The notes: generated by a model not told the origin, from the sequence alone. A DNA stretch of 64,000 nt from Pleurocapsa sp. PCC 7327 (GCF_000317025.1 NC_019689.1:2705501-2769500), one strand, 5' to 3'. Positions 7,602 to 16,822 are shown, counted from the stretch's first letter. Translations and numbers: made by a program.

Positions 7602-8012
7602 CTATCCCAATGATTTGAGCTGAGAAGCCAATTCATCGGCTTTTCGGGCTATTTCGACATCTAGGTCGGTAATCCCTCCAGCCTCTGATGTCGTCAGGTC
7701 AACCATAACGCGATCGTAAATATTCGACTCTTGGGGGCGATGCCCCATTGCCTCAGCTACTAACGCCAAGCCAGACATAAATCCCAATGCTTTTTCAAAG
7801 CAACTGAAGCGAAACTGACGATGCAATTTTCCCTCTGTTTGGCTCCATCCTCTTAATTCTTGTAAAACTGCCTCTAGCTCTTGGGAAGATAAAAGTCTAA
7901 AGGTACCTCCACAAGGGGATTGAGAACTTGAAGAACGAGCCACTCGATTGCCTCGTCTTAGTTGCCTAGCTTTTGATTCTTGATGGCACACTCGTTCCCT
8001 CAGCAGTGACAT
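7602..8012 (-). CDS. pterin-4a-carbinolamine dehydratase family protein
   Basis: 136 residues from the ATG complement at 8010-8012, preceded by AAGGGGTGAGG; the longer frame begins at TTG. Residues 41-133 form the DCoH fold: LSSQELEAVLQEL, GWSQTEGKLHRQFRFSCFEKA, and GGITDLDVEIARKADEL. The catalytic-site signature is HRP (91-93) with Tyr99, instead of the canonical H-H-P with a Trp or Tyr, so activity is uncertain. An N-terminal Arg-rich extension of about 40 residues precedes the domain. Family members dehydrate 4a-hydroxytetrahydropterin or act as protein dimerisation partners. Cyanobacterial versions with such extensions are not well characterised. It stands alone. Confidence 0.78.
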   Translation of the reverse strand: MSLLRERVCHQESKARQLRRGNRVARSSSSQSPCGGTFRLLSSQELEAVLQELRGWSQTEGKLHRQFRFSCFEKALGFMSGLALVAEAMGHRPQESNIYDRVMVDLTTSEAGGITDLDVEIARKADELASQLKSLG

Positions 8013-8168
8013 TTGCCTCACCCCTTGAGCATTTTGCAAAACTAATAGATGCGTCCATGCCGAAGTCAGACAATCGAAAAATAAATTTTTTGTCAGCCTA
8101 GACTTTTAGGATTCAGACTCCCAAGATCCCATATCTTCCTCCTACTCTGGTGCTGACTGTTATATCAT

Positions 8169-8369
8169 CTAGCTCATAGAAGCATGAGTGCGATCGTAAC
8201 CCGCACTAAACTCTGAGGGAGTTTTACCTTGAATGTGGCTGTGATAGTGCGTCACGTCAATGTCCACACCAAGCTCGTTGACGATCCGAAGAAGCATTGA
8301 CTGTTCGCGATTGACGACCGCTCTGTGGTGGCGCATCAGGAGAGCGCGAGCTTGTGTTTCAATAGACAT
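8169..8369 (-). CDS. small hypothetical protein
   Basis: 66 residues with an excellent ribosome binding site (AAGGAGG 7 bp before the ATG), which argues for a real gene. N-terminal half is helical and basic (ETQARALLMRHHRAVVNREQ); the C-terminal half contains THYHSHIQGKTPSEF with several His. No signal peptide or membrane segment. I do not recognise the family; small proteins of this look are common and uncharacterised in cyanobacteria. Confidence 0.6.
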   Translation of the reverse strand: MSIETQARALLMRHHRAVVNREQSMLLRIVNELGVDIDVTHYHSHIQGKTPSEFSAGYDRTHASMS

Positions 8370-8559
8370 TATCCTGCCTCCTTCTATACACCTTTATCAT
8401 AAAACTTTCTGTAGCAAAAACTACATATTTTGAAAATATTTACATTTAGTCATAGCCATCTCGCGAGACTATTTCGTCAATATCTCTCAATCACTTCCAT
8501 AGAATACAGGCAAGCCAAGAGATAGATTCTGTAGAGATGGATTTTCTATTACCAGCCGA

Positions 8560-8910
8560 TTGTCCTAAAAGTATGGAATGTCATGTTGAGCGGAGCGATC
8601 GCTCCGCTCAACATCTTATAGCAATTCGCCGATGCTCCTCCACTTCGTGAGAGTCCGCGTCGGTTGGCAATTATCAGTTCGCAATTAGGAAATAGAGATG
8701 GATTCTAGCTAGAAATTCAATGTTTTTAGATTTTAATGGCGAATTGCGAATTATCAATTAGTCAGCCGCTCTGGGTGTAAGGCTTTTTCATCAAGCATCT
8801 GTAGAGTTCTTTTTTAGAAATGGTATTAGTACATCAACTCCAAACAGAGATTTTTCGTTACATTTTGCTGAACTCAGAATGACAAAATGGACTTTTCAGA
8901 TGTCCTCTAA
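8560..8910 (+). repeat. dispersed repeat R2, copy 1, apparently split
   Basis: Two segments of this gap match one continuous 75-bp stretch at 59531-59605. TTGTCCTAAAAGTAT (8560-8574) matches its left end. The 54 bp at 8857-8910, containing GAATGACAAAATGGACTTTT and AGATGTCCTCTAA, matches its right part at about 85% by eye. About 280 bp separate the two segments here. The rest of 8370-9005 holds a palindrome but no gene. Confidence 0.55.
8583..8614. repeat. 32-bp perfect palindrome centred on a HIP1 site
   Basis: Arms ATGTTGAGCGGAGCGA and its exact inverse meet at the centre of GCGATCGC (8595-8602) without any spacer. On either strand it would fold into a long hairpin. It lies in the 636-bp gap upstream of the small gene at 8169 and downstream of ureC. 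Confidence 0.8.
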
Positions 8911-9005
8911 CTTGGTCTTGACAACACCAGTTCAAATCTTCACCAGATTATGAAAAAAAAATCCCCAGATTTTGCAAAGACAAAAACAAGCTAACTGATT
9001 TAGAT

Positions 9006-10715
9006 TTAAAAAAGGAAATAACGCTGTGCCATGGGTAAAACCGTTGCAGGTTCGCAGGTTAACAACTCACCATCTGCTCTCACTTCGTAGGTTTCTGGAT
9101 CGACTTCTATCCTTGGCAAAGCATCATTTAATTTCATATCTCGCTTACTCAAATTGCGGATATTAGAAACTGCCACGGCAGGTTTTTGCAAGCCAATTTT
9201 TTCGGGAATTTTTGCTTTCAACGCCGCTTTAGAAATAAAGGTTAACGAAGTTGCTGCAATCGCGCCGCCAAAACTGCCAAACATGGGACGCATATGTACG
9301 GGTTGAGGGGTAGGAATACTAGCATTAGTATCCCCCATTTGCGACCAAGCAATGAACCCTCCTTTAATAACAATTTCTGGTTTCACGCCAAAAAAGGCAG
9401 GTCGCCACAAACATAAATCGGCTAATTTTCCTTCTTCAATCGAACCCACATAGTCAGCAATACCGTGGGTAATCGCAGGATTAATTGTATATTTGGCAAT
9501 ATAACGTTTAGCACGAAAATTATCGGTTTCTTTTCCTTCTTCTGTCAGCTTCCCTCGCTGTAGCTTCATTTTATGGGCGGTTTGCCAAGTGCGAATAATC
9601 ACTTCTCCCACCCTTCCCATCGCCTGCGAGTCGGATGAAATTATGCTAAGCGCACCAAGATCGTGGAGGATATCTTCTGCGGCAATGGTTTCCCGGCGAA
9701 TGCGAGATTCGGCAAAGGCAACATCTTCGGGAATGCTTTTATCGAGGTGGTGGCACACCATTAACATATCCAGGTGTTCTTCTAGGGTATTGACGGTGTA
9801 AGGACGAGTGGGATTTGTAGAGGAAGGAAGTACGTTTGCTTCGCCGCAGACGCGAATAATATCGGGTGCGTGACCTCCTCCTGCGCCTTCGGTATGGTAA
9901 GTATGAATAACGCGGTTTTTAAAAGCGGCGATGGTAGTTTCTACAAATCCTGCTTCGTTAAGGGTGTCGGTATGAATGGCGACTTGCACGTCGTATTCAT
10001 CTGCGACAGACAAGCAAGTATCGATCGCTGCTGGAGTAGTTCCCCAGTCTTCGTGTAGCTTCAATCCTATCGCACCTGCGACGATTTGTTCTGCTAGTCC
10101 TTCGGGTTGACTGCTATTGCCTTTCCCCAAAAATCCTAAATTGACAGGAAAAGCATCTGCCGCTTGCAACATCCGGTAAATATTCCATGCGCCAGGAGTA
10201 CAGGTTGTAGCCTTAGTTCCCGTAGCGGATCCGGTGCCGCCACCTATCATAGTAGTAATACCAGACGCGATCGCAACTTCGATTTGTTGGGGACAGATGA
10301 AGTGAATGTGAGCGTCAATGCCTCCCGCCGTGAGAATCATGCCTTCTCCGGCAACGGCTTCGGTAGCGGGTCCGATAATAATATTAACGTTATCCTGAAT
10401 ATAGGGATTGCCTGCTTTCCCTATCTTGTAAATTTTACCGTCTTTGATCCCGACATCGGCTTTAACAATTCCCCACCAGTCGAGAATGAGAGCATTCGTA
10501 ATCACCATATCGACTGCGCCATCGTCGCGGGAAATCGGAGATTGTCCCATGCCATCGCGGATAACTTTCCCGCCGCCAAATTTGACTTCATCGCCGTAGG
10601 TCGTATAATCTTGTTCGACTTCAATAAATAATTCTGTATCTGCTAAACGAACGCGATCGCCTACTGTTGGTCCATAGGTTTCTGCATAGGCACGGCGATC
10701 CATTCTATAACTCAT
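9006..10715 (-). CDS. ureC: urease alpha subunit
   Basis: 569 residues, full length. Hydrolyses urea to ammonia and carbamate at a di-nickel centre. The ligands are visible: His136 and His138 ([14 protein letters not shown]), carbamylated Lys219 (GLKLHEDWG), His248, His274 and Asp362, with the mobile-flap Cys321-His322 (MVCHHLDKS). Good ribosome binding site TAAGGAGAA before the ATG. ureA, ureB and the accessory genes are absent from the flanks: downstream is a 636-bp gap, and upstream is a divergent CYTH gene. This gene must therefore work with subunits encoded elsewhere, as in several cyanobacteria with scattered ure genes. Confidence 0.97.
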   Translation of the reverse strand: MSYRMDRRAYAETYGPTVGDRVRLADTELFIEVEQDYTTYGDEVKFGGGKVIRDGMGQSPISRDDGAVDMVITNALILDWWGIVKADVGIKDGKIYKIGKAGNPYIQDNVNIIIGPATEAVAGEGMILTAGGIDAHIHFICPQQIEVAIASGITTMIGGGTGSATGTKATTCTPGAWNIYRMLQAADAFPVNLGFLGKGNSSQPEGLAEQIVAGAIGLKLHEDWGTTPAAIDTCLSVADEYDVQVAIHTDTLNEAGFVETTIAAFKNRVIHTYHTEGAGGGHAPDIIRVCGEANVLPSSTNPTRPYTVNTLEEHLDMLMVCHHLDKSIPEDVAFAESRIRRETIAAEDILHDLGALSIISSDSQAMGRVGEVIIRTWQTAHKMKLQRGKLTEEGKETDNFRAKRYIAKYTINPAITHGIADYVGSIEEGKLADLCLWRPAFFGVKPEIVIKGGFIAWSQMGDTNASIPTPQPVHMRPMFGSFGGAIAATSLTFISKAALKAKIPEKIGLQKPAVAVSNIRNLSKRDMKLNDALPRIEVDPETYEVRADGELLTCEPATVLPMAQRYFLF

Positions 10716-10799
10716 GTTTTCTTCTCCTTATTTTCCTATAATTATAGAGGTGAAAAGTTCTCTTTCATCTTTCATAATTCATAATTTATAATTCATTAA

Positions 10800-11270
10800 A
10801 TGGCAACTGAAATCGAACGAAAGTTTCTGGTCAAAGGAGATTCTTGGCGTTCTTTAGGCACTGGAAAAGTTTATCGCCAAGGATATATTTCTACAGTTAA
10901 TGGCATAACCGTTCGCGTGAGAATCGCTGGCGAAAATGGGTATTTGACCATTAAAGGAAAAACGAAAGGGATGGCCAGAGAGGAATTTGAGTATTCTATC
11001 CCAGTTGAAGATGCCAAAATGATGCTAGATACGATGTGCGATCGCCCGTTAATTGAAAAGATTAGATATAGAATTAAGCTAGACAATCTAGTCTGGGAAG
11101 TAGATGAATTTTTAGGAGAAAATAAAGGATTGATTCTGGCAGAAGTTGAACTAGAAAGCGAATGTCAAATAATTGACTTTCCAGATTGGATTGCTCGCGA
11201 AGTAACGGGAGATCTAAGATATTACAATTCCAACTTAGCTAAATATCCATATCAGCAATGGAAAGATTAG
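10800..11270 (+). CDS. CYTH-domain triphosphatase (TTM family)
   Basis: 156 residues covering one complete CYTH domain. Hallmark ExExK motif EIERK is at residues 4-8, followed by strands with alternating charged residues: RVRIAGENGYLTIKGKTKG, EEFEYSIP, EKIRYRI, WEVDEFLGENKGLILAEVELE. These line the tunnel that binds triphosphates and two metal ions. Single-domain bacterial members usually hydrolyse inorganic tripolyphosphate, and less often act as adenylate cyclase or thiamine-triphosphatase. Divergently placed from ureC with an 84-bp gap containing TTCATAATTCATAATT-like AT repeats. No clear ribosome binding site. Confidence 0.88.
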   Translation: MATEIERKFLVKGDSWRSLGTGKVYRQGYISTVNGITVRVRIAGENGYLTIKGKTKGMAREEFEYSIPVEDAKMMLDTMCDRPLIEKIRYRIKLDNLVWEVDEFLGENKGLILAEVELESECQIIDFPDWIAREVTGDLRYYNSNLAKYPYQQWKD

Positions 11271-11541
11271 GTAAAATGAATTACCATTAATACTGATTTT
11301 TTATTTAAAATTTGTAGAGTTTCTTAAACCACACATTAAAGTAAGATTACAAAGCGATCGCTAAGAATTAAAAGTAGTCCTACTCCTATACTTTAGGAAT
11401 TTGTCAAGTATAGGTAAGAACTTTCTTTCAATTAACAAGTACATTCAATAAAACTTTTAATATCTATAGCGAAACTTCACCCCACCACAAAGGAATGAAT
11501 TTCCTGATTCGATCGCGGAATTCTTTGCCTATGGGATTAAA

Positions 11542-11567
11542 TGATTACTGATTACTGATTACTGATT
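11542..11567. repeat. short tandem repeat (TGATTAC)n overlapping a stop codon
   Basis: Three perfect TGATTAC units followed by TGATTT. The array supplies the last codons and TAA of the minus-strand protease gene. Nothing else is seen in the gap 11271-11544. Confidence 0.8.
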
Positions 11568-12762
11568 TAGCGATCGCAGCTAGTTGCATATAAGCTGGAT
11601 ATGTTCCCTCGGCTTTGATTCGCTTGATTTCTGCATCGGGAATAGGCAGATTTTGCTTAACGGCTATGGCTTTAACGAGATCGCCGCGATCGATAACGCC
11701 AGCTACTGCACCCGCCGGAGACAGCACTGTAATCCGCCTGTCCTCTATCTGTTCTAAGCGATTGATGACTTCTACCAAAGAAGTCTTTTCTTGCACCGAA
11801 GGGATTTCGGTTAAGGGATGGGCGATATCTGCCAAAGTTTTACTCTCCCATTCGCTGCGTTCTATCGAGTGTAAATCTTTGATCCGAATCAAACCGCGAT
11901 AGCGTCCCTCAGAAGCAGCGTAGTAAGTGCCAGGAGCAGTTATCTCGGCAAGAATATATTCTTGGGCAAAATCTCGCAGCGTTAGATTGGCGTTAATAAC
12001 TCGAAACTCGCGATCCATCGCATCGGCTGCCACTAAATTTAACAAACTCTCTTGCAACCCAGTCAGGCGATCGTAAGCGCTGGCATTACGCAAGACGAAC
12101 CAACCAATCAGAGCAATCCAAGCAGCGCTAATTTCTCCGGTTAGCAAAACGAGCAACAAGCCAGCCGAGATTCCCAAAAATCCCATTAACTTTCCGCTTG
12201 CAGAAGCCCAGCGCATACCTGAGAGGCGATCGCCTGTACATTTCCAGACAACAGCTTTTAAAACTTGCCCGCCATCTAGGGGCAGTCCTGGAATTAAGTT
12301 GAATAATGCCAAAACTAGATTAATCTCAGCTAAATCAGCAGCAACAAATCCCAACAGGCTAGATTCGCTGCCCAAGCGAGTCAGGCTAAAAAACAATGCA
12401 AACAGTATCAAACTGACAACTGGTCCCGCGATCGCCACTAGAAAAGCTTCTCCAGGCGTTTTTGATTCTCGGTCGAGCGAAGCAATGCCCCCGAAAAGAA
12501 ACAGGGTAATAGAATTGACGGAAATTCCCTGAGAACGGGCTATCAGACTGTGACCCAACTCGTGTAACAACACCGAAGCAAAAAGCAACAGAGCCAGTAT
12601 CAGTCCAGCAAACCAGCCCAGCAGCGGCGAACTGCCAGACAAACCGCTAGCATTGACATCCCCTGCATTGATAAAAGTAACAAAAGCTAAAATCAAAAAC
12701 CATGAGGAATCTATATAAAAAGGGATGCCAAATAAAGATCCAATTCGCCAATTCGTTCGCAT
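11545..12762 (-). CDS. site-2 protease family zinc metalloprotease (M50) with CBS pair
   Basis: 405 residues. Intramembrane protease: about six hydrophobic helices in the first 235 residues, with zinc motif HELGH at 67-71 and the second metal-binding motif NLIPGLPLDGG (155-165, Asp163). A tandem CBS region follows from about residue 245 to 390 (VAADAMDREFRVI ... GVIDRGDLVKAI), which usually senses adenine nucleotides. The arrangement matches the sporulation SpoIVFB-like/group III S2P enzymes found in cyanobacteria. Such enzymes release membrane-tethered regulators. The last residues and stop are encoded by a (TGATTAC)n array. The next gene upstream on the same strand is the FHA protein, 58 bp away. 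Confidence 0.9.
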   Translation of the reverse strand: MRTNWRIGSLFGIPFYIDSSWFLILAFVTFINAGDVNASGLSGSSPLLGWFAGLILALLLFASVLLHELGHSLIARSQGISVNSITLFLFGGIASLDRESKTPGEAFLVAIAGPVVSLILFALFFSLTRLGSESSLLGFVAADLAEINLVLALFNLIPGLPLDGGQVLKAVVWKCTGDRLSGMRWASASGKLMGFLGISAGLLLVLLTGEISAAWIALIGWFVLRNASAYDRLTGLQESLLNLVAADAMDREFRVINANLTLRDFAQEYILAEITAPGTYYAASEGRYRGLIRIKDLHSIERSEWESKTLADIAHPLTEIPSVQEKTSLVEVINRLEQIEDRRITVLSPAGAVAGVIDRGDLVKAIAVKQNLPIPDAEIKRIKAEGTYPAYMQLAAIAKSVISNQ

Positions 12763-12820
12763 AGCTCACCCTGAATCGGAGATCGGTAGGAGCAAGAAAT
12801 ACTTTGCCCCTACAGCCATT

Positions 12821-13762
12821 TCAACTCAATTGGAAGATAAACGTCACTTTATCTCCCTTGCCCAAACCGATGCGATCGCCACTTCTAAGTCGATGGCGAT
12901 TGCCTGGTAGAAGAGGCGTGTGGTTGATATAGGTTCCATTAGAACTGCCCATATCTTCTATATAGAAAGTATCTCCCTCCACGCGAATATCCGCATGGAC
13001 GCGAGAGACAATTTCCGAATCTGGAAAACCAGAAACATCGACATCGGGAGGAATCTGCTCGTTAGGCTTACCAATGTGAATCACGGGTAGAGCATAGGAG
13101 AGTTCGATCCGAGTTTGCGTTTGAACGTGCAACAAACTCGCCGTTTGAATTTGTAGTCTTGTCGGAGCGCTGCCAGCCATAGGAGTCGAAGGATAGGGGG
13201 TGGGAGGCGGAGATGGTGGCGAGCTAACTTTAGGTGCCGATTTCGGTACGGACAATGGCTTGCTAGGCGGCTCTGGCAGTACAAGCGAACCTGCTTCTGG
13301 CTCTGGTTTGGTGGCTTTTGGGTTCGCCGAAACAGAAGGAGCGGCTGATGGAGGCGGCACGATTGGCTTGGGTTCGGAGGATGCCGCCACACCTGGCTTA
13401 GAAGACGCAGCGTCGGAACCCTTTCCGACGCGAGCGCCATCCGTTGCTGCCACAGCCGAATTAGCTAGGTTTACTGGCTTGGTTTGAATGGATTGCGCCA
13501 CCGCGATCGCTTCTTCCTTCTCGCTTTCGCTAGCCGAAACTCTGTTGGAACTGACGATTGTCTCTGGAATGTCATCAGCAGAGTCGCCCATCTCCTGTTT
13601 CAAACTAAAGCCGCACTGACCGCAAAAAGTTGCGTCCGTCTGTACGGGAGCGCCGCAGTTCGGACAGTTAGTCGTTGTCGGCAAAGGCGTGTAGCAAGCT
13701 TCGCACTGAATTGCTTCGTCAGGATTTTGGTGGTTGCAATGAGGGCAGACAATCATAGTCAC
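12821..13762 (-). CDS. double-zinc-ribbon FHA-domain protein
   Basis: 313 residues. Two N-terminal zinc ribbons are marked by Cys6/9/20/23 and Cys33/36/47/50. A long Pro/Ala/Ser/Lys-rich linker (about 60-205) follows. The C-terminal FHA domain (about 225-310) shows IHIGKP, SRVHADI and SSNGTYIN, the loops that read phosphothreonine. Known family behaviour: FHA proteins recruit phosphorylated partners of Ser/Thr kinases. No kinase is adjacent. ATG at 13760-13762 or the following Met; the start lies beside a tandem-repeat array. Probably cotranscribed with the S2P gene. Confidence 0.88.
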   Translation of the reverse strand: MTMIVCPHCNHQNPDEAIQCEACYTPLPTTTNCPNCGAPVQTDATFCGQCGFSLKQEMGDSADDIPETIVSSNRVSASESEKEEAIAVAQSIQTKPVNLANSAVAATDGARVGKGSDAASSKPGVAASSEPKPIVPPPSAAPSVSANPKATKPEPEAGSLVLPEPPSKPLSVPKSAPKVSSPPSPPPTPYPSTPMAGSAPTRLQIQTASLLHVQTQTRIELSYALPVIHIGKPNEQIPPDVDVSGFPDSEIVSRVHADIRVEGDTFYIEDMGSSNGTYINHTPLLPGNRHRLRSGDRIGLGKGDKVTFIFQLS

Positions 13763-13866
13763 TCATCAGTTATCGGTTATCAGTTATCAGTTGTTAATTA
13801 TCAGTTGTCAGTTACCAATTATTAGCTTTAAGAGACTGGTCGCCGGTCACTGGTCACTGGTCGCTG
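13761..13866. repeat. imperfect tandem-heptamer arrays
   Basis: Variants of TTATCAGT repeat over 13761-13825, and CTGGTCAC-type units over 13836-13866. The second array encodes the last residues (SATSDQ) and stop of pgl. Similar units recur at 45096-45130 and 11542-11567. Confidence 0.75.
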
Positions 13867-14584
13867 AATTCAGTTCTGCTCCGGCTGCTTTATCTAGCAG
13901 CCACCACAGTTCTCCCTTGGGTTGAACTAATCGCGCGGGATATTTCATCTCATCTCCTGAAGAAGCAAAAATTTGCTTTAGAGCAGGTCGTTTGCTTTTG
14001 CCCGCGACTAGAAAGATAACGCAACGCGCTTGGTTAATCAGATGGGCAGTAAAGGTTAGACGAGGTTGACCGTCTTTGTTGCCCACTGTCACCAAGCGAT
14101 CGCTGACTTTAAGTGCCTCGGTACGAGGAAATAAAGATGCCGTATGTCCGTCATCTCCAATGCCCAATAACACGATATCAAAAACGGGAACTTCTCCGCC
14201 ATGAAGCTTAAACCATTGCTGCAATTCTGTTTCGTAGTTTTGGGCATCGCGGGCGGGATCGCCTGCACTCGTCGGCATGGGGTGAATATTGGTAGCCGGA
14301 ATGCTAATCCGATCGAGCCAAGCTTGACGAGCCATTCGCTGATTGCTTTCGGGATGCTCTGCCGGAACATAGCGCTCGTCACCCCAAAATACCTGAATCT
14401 TTTCCCAAGGTAAAGGTTGCTCCGCCAGGGCTTCGTACAAGGGTTTAGGAGTACTGCCTCCTGATAAAGCTAGCGTACACTGCCCTCGCTCTCGAATGGC
14501 GCTCTGCATTTTTTCTAGTACGAGAGTCAGCGATCGCTCTACGAGTGCTTGTTTGTCGGGCAAAATCTCAACTACTTTTTTCAT
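13847..14584 (-). CDS. pgl: 6-phosphogluconolactonase
   Basis: 245 residues from the ATG complement at 14582-14584; the longer frame begins at TTG. Hydrolyses 6-phosphoglucono-lactone in the oxidative pentose phosphate pathway, a main NADPH source in the dark. Signatures: LALSGGSTPKPLYEAL (phosphate-binding), FWGDERYVPAEHPESN, and GIGDDGHTASLFP with the catalytic His. Length is usual. The final six residues and stop arise from the tandem-repeat array, so the C-terminus may differ from relatives. AAGGG lies upstream of the ATG. Confidence 0.95.
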   Translation of the reverse strand: MKKVVEILPDKQALVERSLTLVLEKMQSAIRERGQCTLALSGGSTPKPLYEALAEQPLPWEKIQVFWGDERYVPAEHPESNQRMARQAWLDRISIPATNIHPMPTSAGDPARDAQNYETELQQWFKLHGGEVPVFDIVLLGIGDDGHTASLFPRTEALKVSDRLVTVGNKDGQPRLTFTAHLINQARCVIFLVAGKSKRPALKQIFASSGDEMKYPARLVQPKGELWWLLDKAAGAELNSATSDQ

Positions 14585-14985
14585 CACTATTCCCTTGTCT
14601 GACAAGGTTCTCCTTCTTTTTCAGAATGCTGCTTAAACTCTCAAGCAAACTTCAAAAAAACTTTACATCCCATTGGTTTCGGTTTATCTATATTATATTG
14701 AAGTGATATTTACAAAAATTCAGGGATCGAAATTCAGCATATTCTGCAACAAGGACTGCGTTCTAGAGAAAAGAACTGTTACGGAATCAGCATTATTTAA
14801 CAATAATGGTAGGTCGTTCTCAGGCAACTTTGAGTTTTCAATTCCGACCTCTCTCTGTCAAGATGTAACAGACTCTATTTTTATCTCTAATAATCGATAG
14901 TTCGATTTTTATATCAGTCACCCTCATGATAGTTTAGATTTCATTGCCTTAATTCCTAATTTGTAAACAATCGACCATAAAAGCG
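14585..14985. other. 401-bp intergenic region with no recognised gene
   Basis: AT-rich spacer between the divergent pgl and HpsJ-like genes. Only a weak short open frame on the plus strand, without a ribosome binding site or family resemblance. It presumably holds both promoters. Confidence 0.5.
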
Positions 14986-15780
14986 ATGAATAGCTCGACA
15001 TTTACTTCCTTATCCCTCAAATTAATCGGGGCGATCTTTATTCTCTCCTCATTACTCGACTATGTGACTCTGGGAATTCCTTTTAACTGGCAAAGTGCCC
15101 AATGGCAAATTAACTTCGTCACCAGTATCGTCGATCGCGGGATCGTTCCCATGGTAGGTATGGCTCTTATCTTGGTGGGATACTGGATCGATAGCAATAG
15201 TGGCAGTCCTGCCAAGGGACCGGGATTGAGGCTGCCTGTATTTATTCTGGCAAGCGTTCTGGGGCTGTTATTCTTGCTGTTAGTGCCCGTTCACTTAAAC
15301 AATCTCAATCAAGCTAAAACTGCCGCCTTAGAGCAAATCCAGCAGGGAGCCGGACAGGGAGAAGAACAGATCAAAAATCGTTTGGCTCAAATCAATACAC
15401 TTTCCCAAAATCCTCAACTCATCGACCAAGAACTCGCACGACTCAACCAAGTCATTGAAACGGGTCAAGTTCAAGGAAGACAGGTTAATGCTCAAGTCCT
15501 AGAACAAGCGCGTCAAACTAGAGATCAACTACAAGGACTGAGAGACTTAGCGAAAAACCCCCAACAGTTCAAACAACGATTGGAAGAGCTGAAAAACCAA
15601 TGGCAAACTCAATTGCTTGACATCCGACGCAATGCAGAAAATCAAGCCAAAAGCGAAGCGCTCAAGCAAGGGCTACGAGTTGGGTTGAGTAGCTTAATGC
15701 TAGCAATCGGTTACAGCGCGATCGGCTGGCTTGGTTTTAGAGGCTTGGGAAGCATGAAAACCAGCCGCTCCAGAGTTTAA
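14986..15780 (+). CDS. HpsJ-like membrane protein with long coiled coil
   Basis: 264 residues. Hydrophobic segments at about 7-29, 48-67 and 82-101 at the N-terminal end, a Gln-rich coiled coil from about 105 to 225 (NLNQAKTAALEQIQQGAGQ onwards), and a last membrane helix at about 230-250. This layout, with the motif PVHLNNLNQAK, resembles the cyanobacterial HpsJ family, whose founding member is linked to hormogonium polysaccharide and motility. The specific role here is not established. A clear terminator follows. Divergent from pgl. Confidence 0.65.
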   Translation: MNSSTFTSLSLKLIGAIFILSSLLDYVTLGIPFNWQSAQWQINFVTSIVDRGIVPMVGMALILVGYWIDSNSGSPAKGPGLRLPVFILASVLGLLFLLLVPVHLNNLNQAKTAALEQIQQGAGQGEEQIKNRLAQINTLSQNPQLIDQELARLNQVIETGQVQGRQVNAQVLEQARQTRDQLQGLRDLAKNPQQFKQRLEELKNQWQTQLLDIRRNAENQAKSEALKQGLRVGLSSLMLAIGYSAIGWLGFRGLGSMKTSRSRV

Positions 15781-15795
15781 ACAACTCTGCTGACT

Positions 15796-15825
15796 TCCCG
15801 CACCAAAATCGGAGCGGGATTTTTT
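15796..15825 (+). terminator. Rho-independent terminator after the HpsJ-like gene
   Basis: Stem TCCCGC (15796-15801) / GCGGGA (15814-15819) followed directly by six T, 16 bp after the stop codon. The remaining gap to 16069 is AT-rich with no gene. Confidence 0.85.
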
Positions 15826-16069
15826 AAATTGTCAACTGTGATACAATTAGTTTGAAAATCTTAATAAACTATTACGTCTTGCTTCAGTTTCAAGCTACAT
15901 ATGCAAATCAAAACCCAAATGTCAATACTTGAAACAATTTTTTGCAAGTCTTAAAAATAATAAATATACTGATAGCTATTAAGAAAAAATTATGAATGTT
16001 CCACGCCCTGCTGTATTAGGAACCGTTTGGTTAAAACAGCAGTAGGCTTAATTTCAAAACATCCCTGGT

Positions 16070-16822
16070 ATGAAGAATCTGCCCCCCGTGCTCCAACGCT
16101 TCAAGCAGGATCTAAAAAACGACCTTATAGCAGGTCTTCTCGTCGTTATTCCCCTAGCTACGACTATTTGGCTAACGATTACCGTAGCGAGTTGGGTCAT
16201 CGATTTCCTGACTCAGATTCCCAAACAGCTAAATCCCTTCGACGGTCTCGATCCAATTGTGACCTACCTGCTCAACCTGTTGGTAGGCTTCGCCGTTCCC
16301 CTCCTGTGCATTTTGCTGATTGGCTTAATGGCACGCAATATTGCCGGGCGATGGCTGCTGGACTTGGGAGAGCAGATCCTACAGGCAATACCCCTAGCTG
16401 GAGCGGTCTACAAAACCCTGCAACAAATTCTCGAAACCCTCTTTAAAGATTCCAAAAGCAAATTTCGCCGCGTCGTCATGATAGAATATCCCCGCCCAGG
16501 AGTCTGGAGTATTGGTTTTGTGACTGGGACAGTTAGTCCTATGATTCAGTCTCAGATTTCCAAACCCGTTCTAAGCGTTTTTATTCCCACAACTCCCAAC
16601 CCAACGTCGGGTTGGTATGCGATAGTACCAGAAGAAGAGGCAATTACCCTTTCGATATCGATCGAAGATGCCTTTAAAATCCTCATTTCTGGCGGCATCG
16701 TCAGTGCTGATGCCCCTTCCGCCTCAGTACCGCTTTCTTTACCAAGGTCGTATCAAAAAATGTCCCTAGAAACTCCCTCATCCAACGAAAAACGCCAAGC
16801 CGTAACCGATCTTAGCGAATAG
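16070..16822 (+). CDS. DUF502 family membrane protein
   Basis: 250 residues. Two strong membrane helices at about 19-41 and 62-86, then a conserved cytoplasmic/periplasmic region: GEQILQAIPLAGAVYKTLQQ, FRRVVMIEYPRPGVWSIGFVTG, and FIPTTPNPTSGW, all typical of DUF502. The family is widespread and also found in plants (COV/LCV membrane proteins), with unclear molecular function. It begins a run DUF502-nusB-ftsY with gaps of 66 and 80 bp that is conserved in cyanobacteria, so co-expression is likely. The C-terminal 35 residues are Ser/Pro-rich and variable. Confidence 0.9.
   Translation: MKNLPPVLQRFKQDLKNDLIAGLLVVIPLATTIWLTITVASWVIDFLTQIPKQLNPFDGLDPIVTYLLNLLVGFAVPLLCILLIGLMARNIAGRWLLDLGEQILQAIPLAGAVYKTLQQILETLFKDSKSKFRRVVMIEYPRPGVWSIGFVTGTVSPMIQSQISKPVLSVFIPTTPNPTSGWYAIVPEEEAITLSISIEDAFKILISGGIVSADAPSASVPLSLPRSYQKMSLETPSSNEKRQAVTDLSE

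Noticed and set aside
14673-14900. 75-residue frame in the pgl/HpsJ-like gap
   Set aside because: No ribosome site, unusual composition and no recognisable features.
15992-16045. 17-codon frame before the DUF502 gene
   Set aside because: Too short, no ribosome site, no family; could be a leader peptide but nothing supports it.
16027-16446. 139-residue frame overlapping DUF502
   Set aside because: Arg/Ser-rich shadow of the DUF502 gene in another frame.
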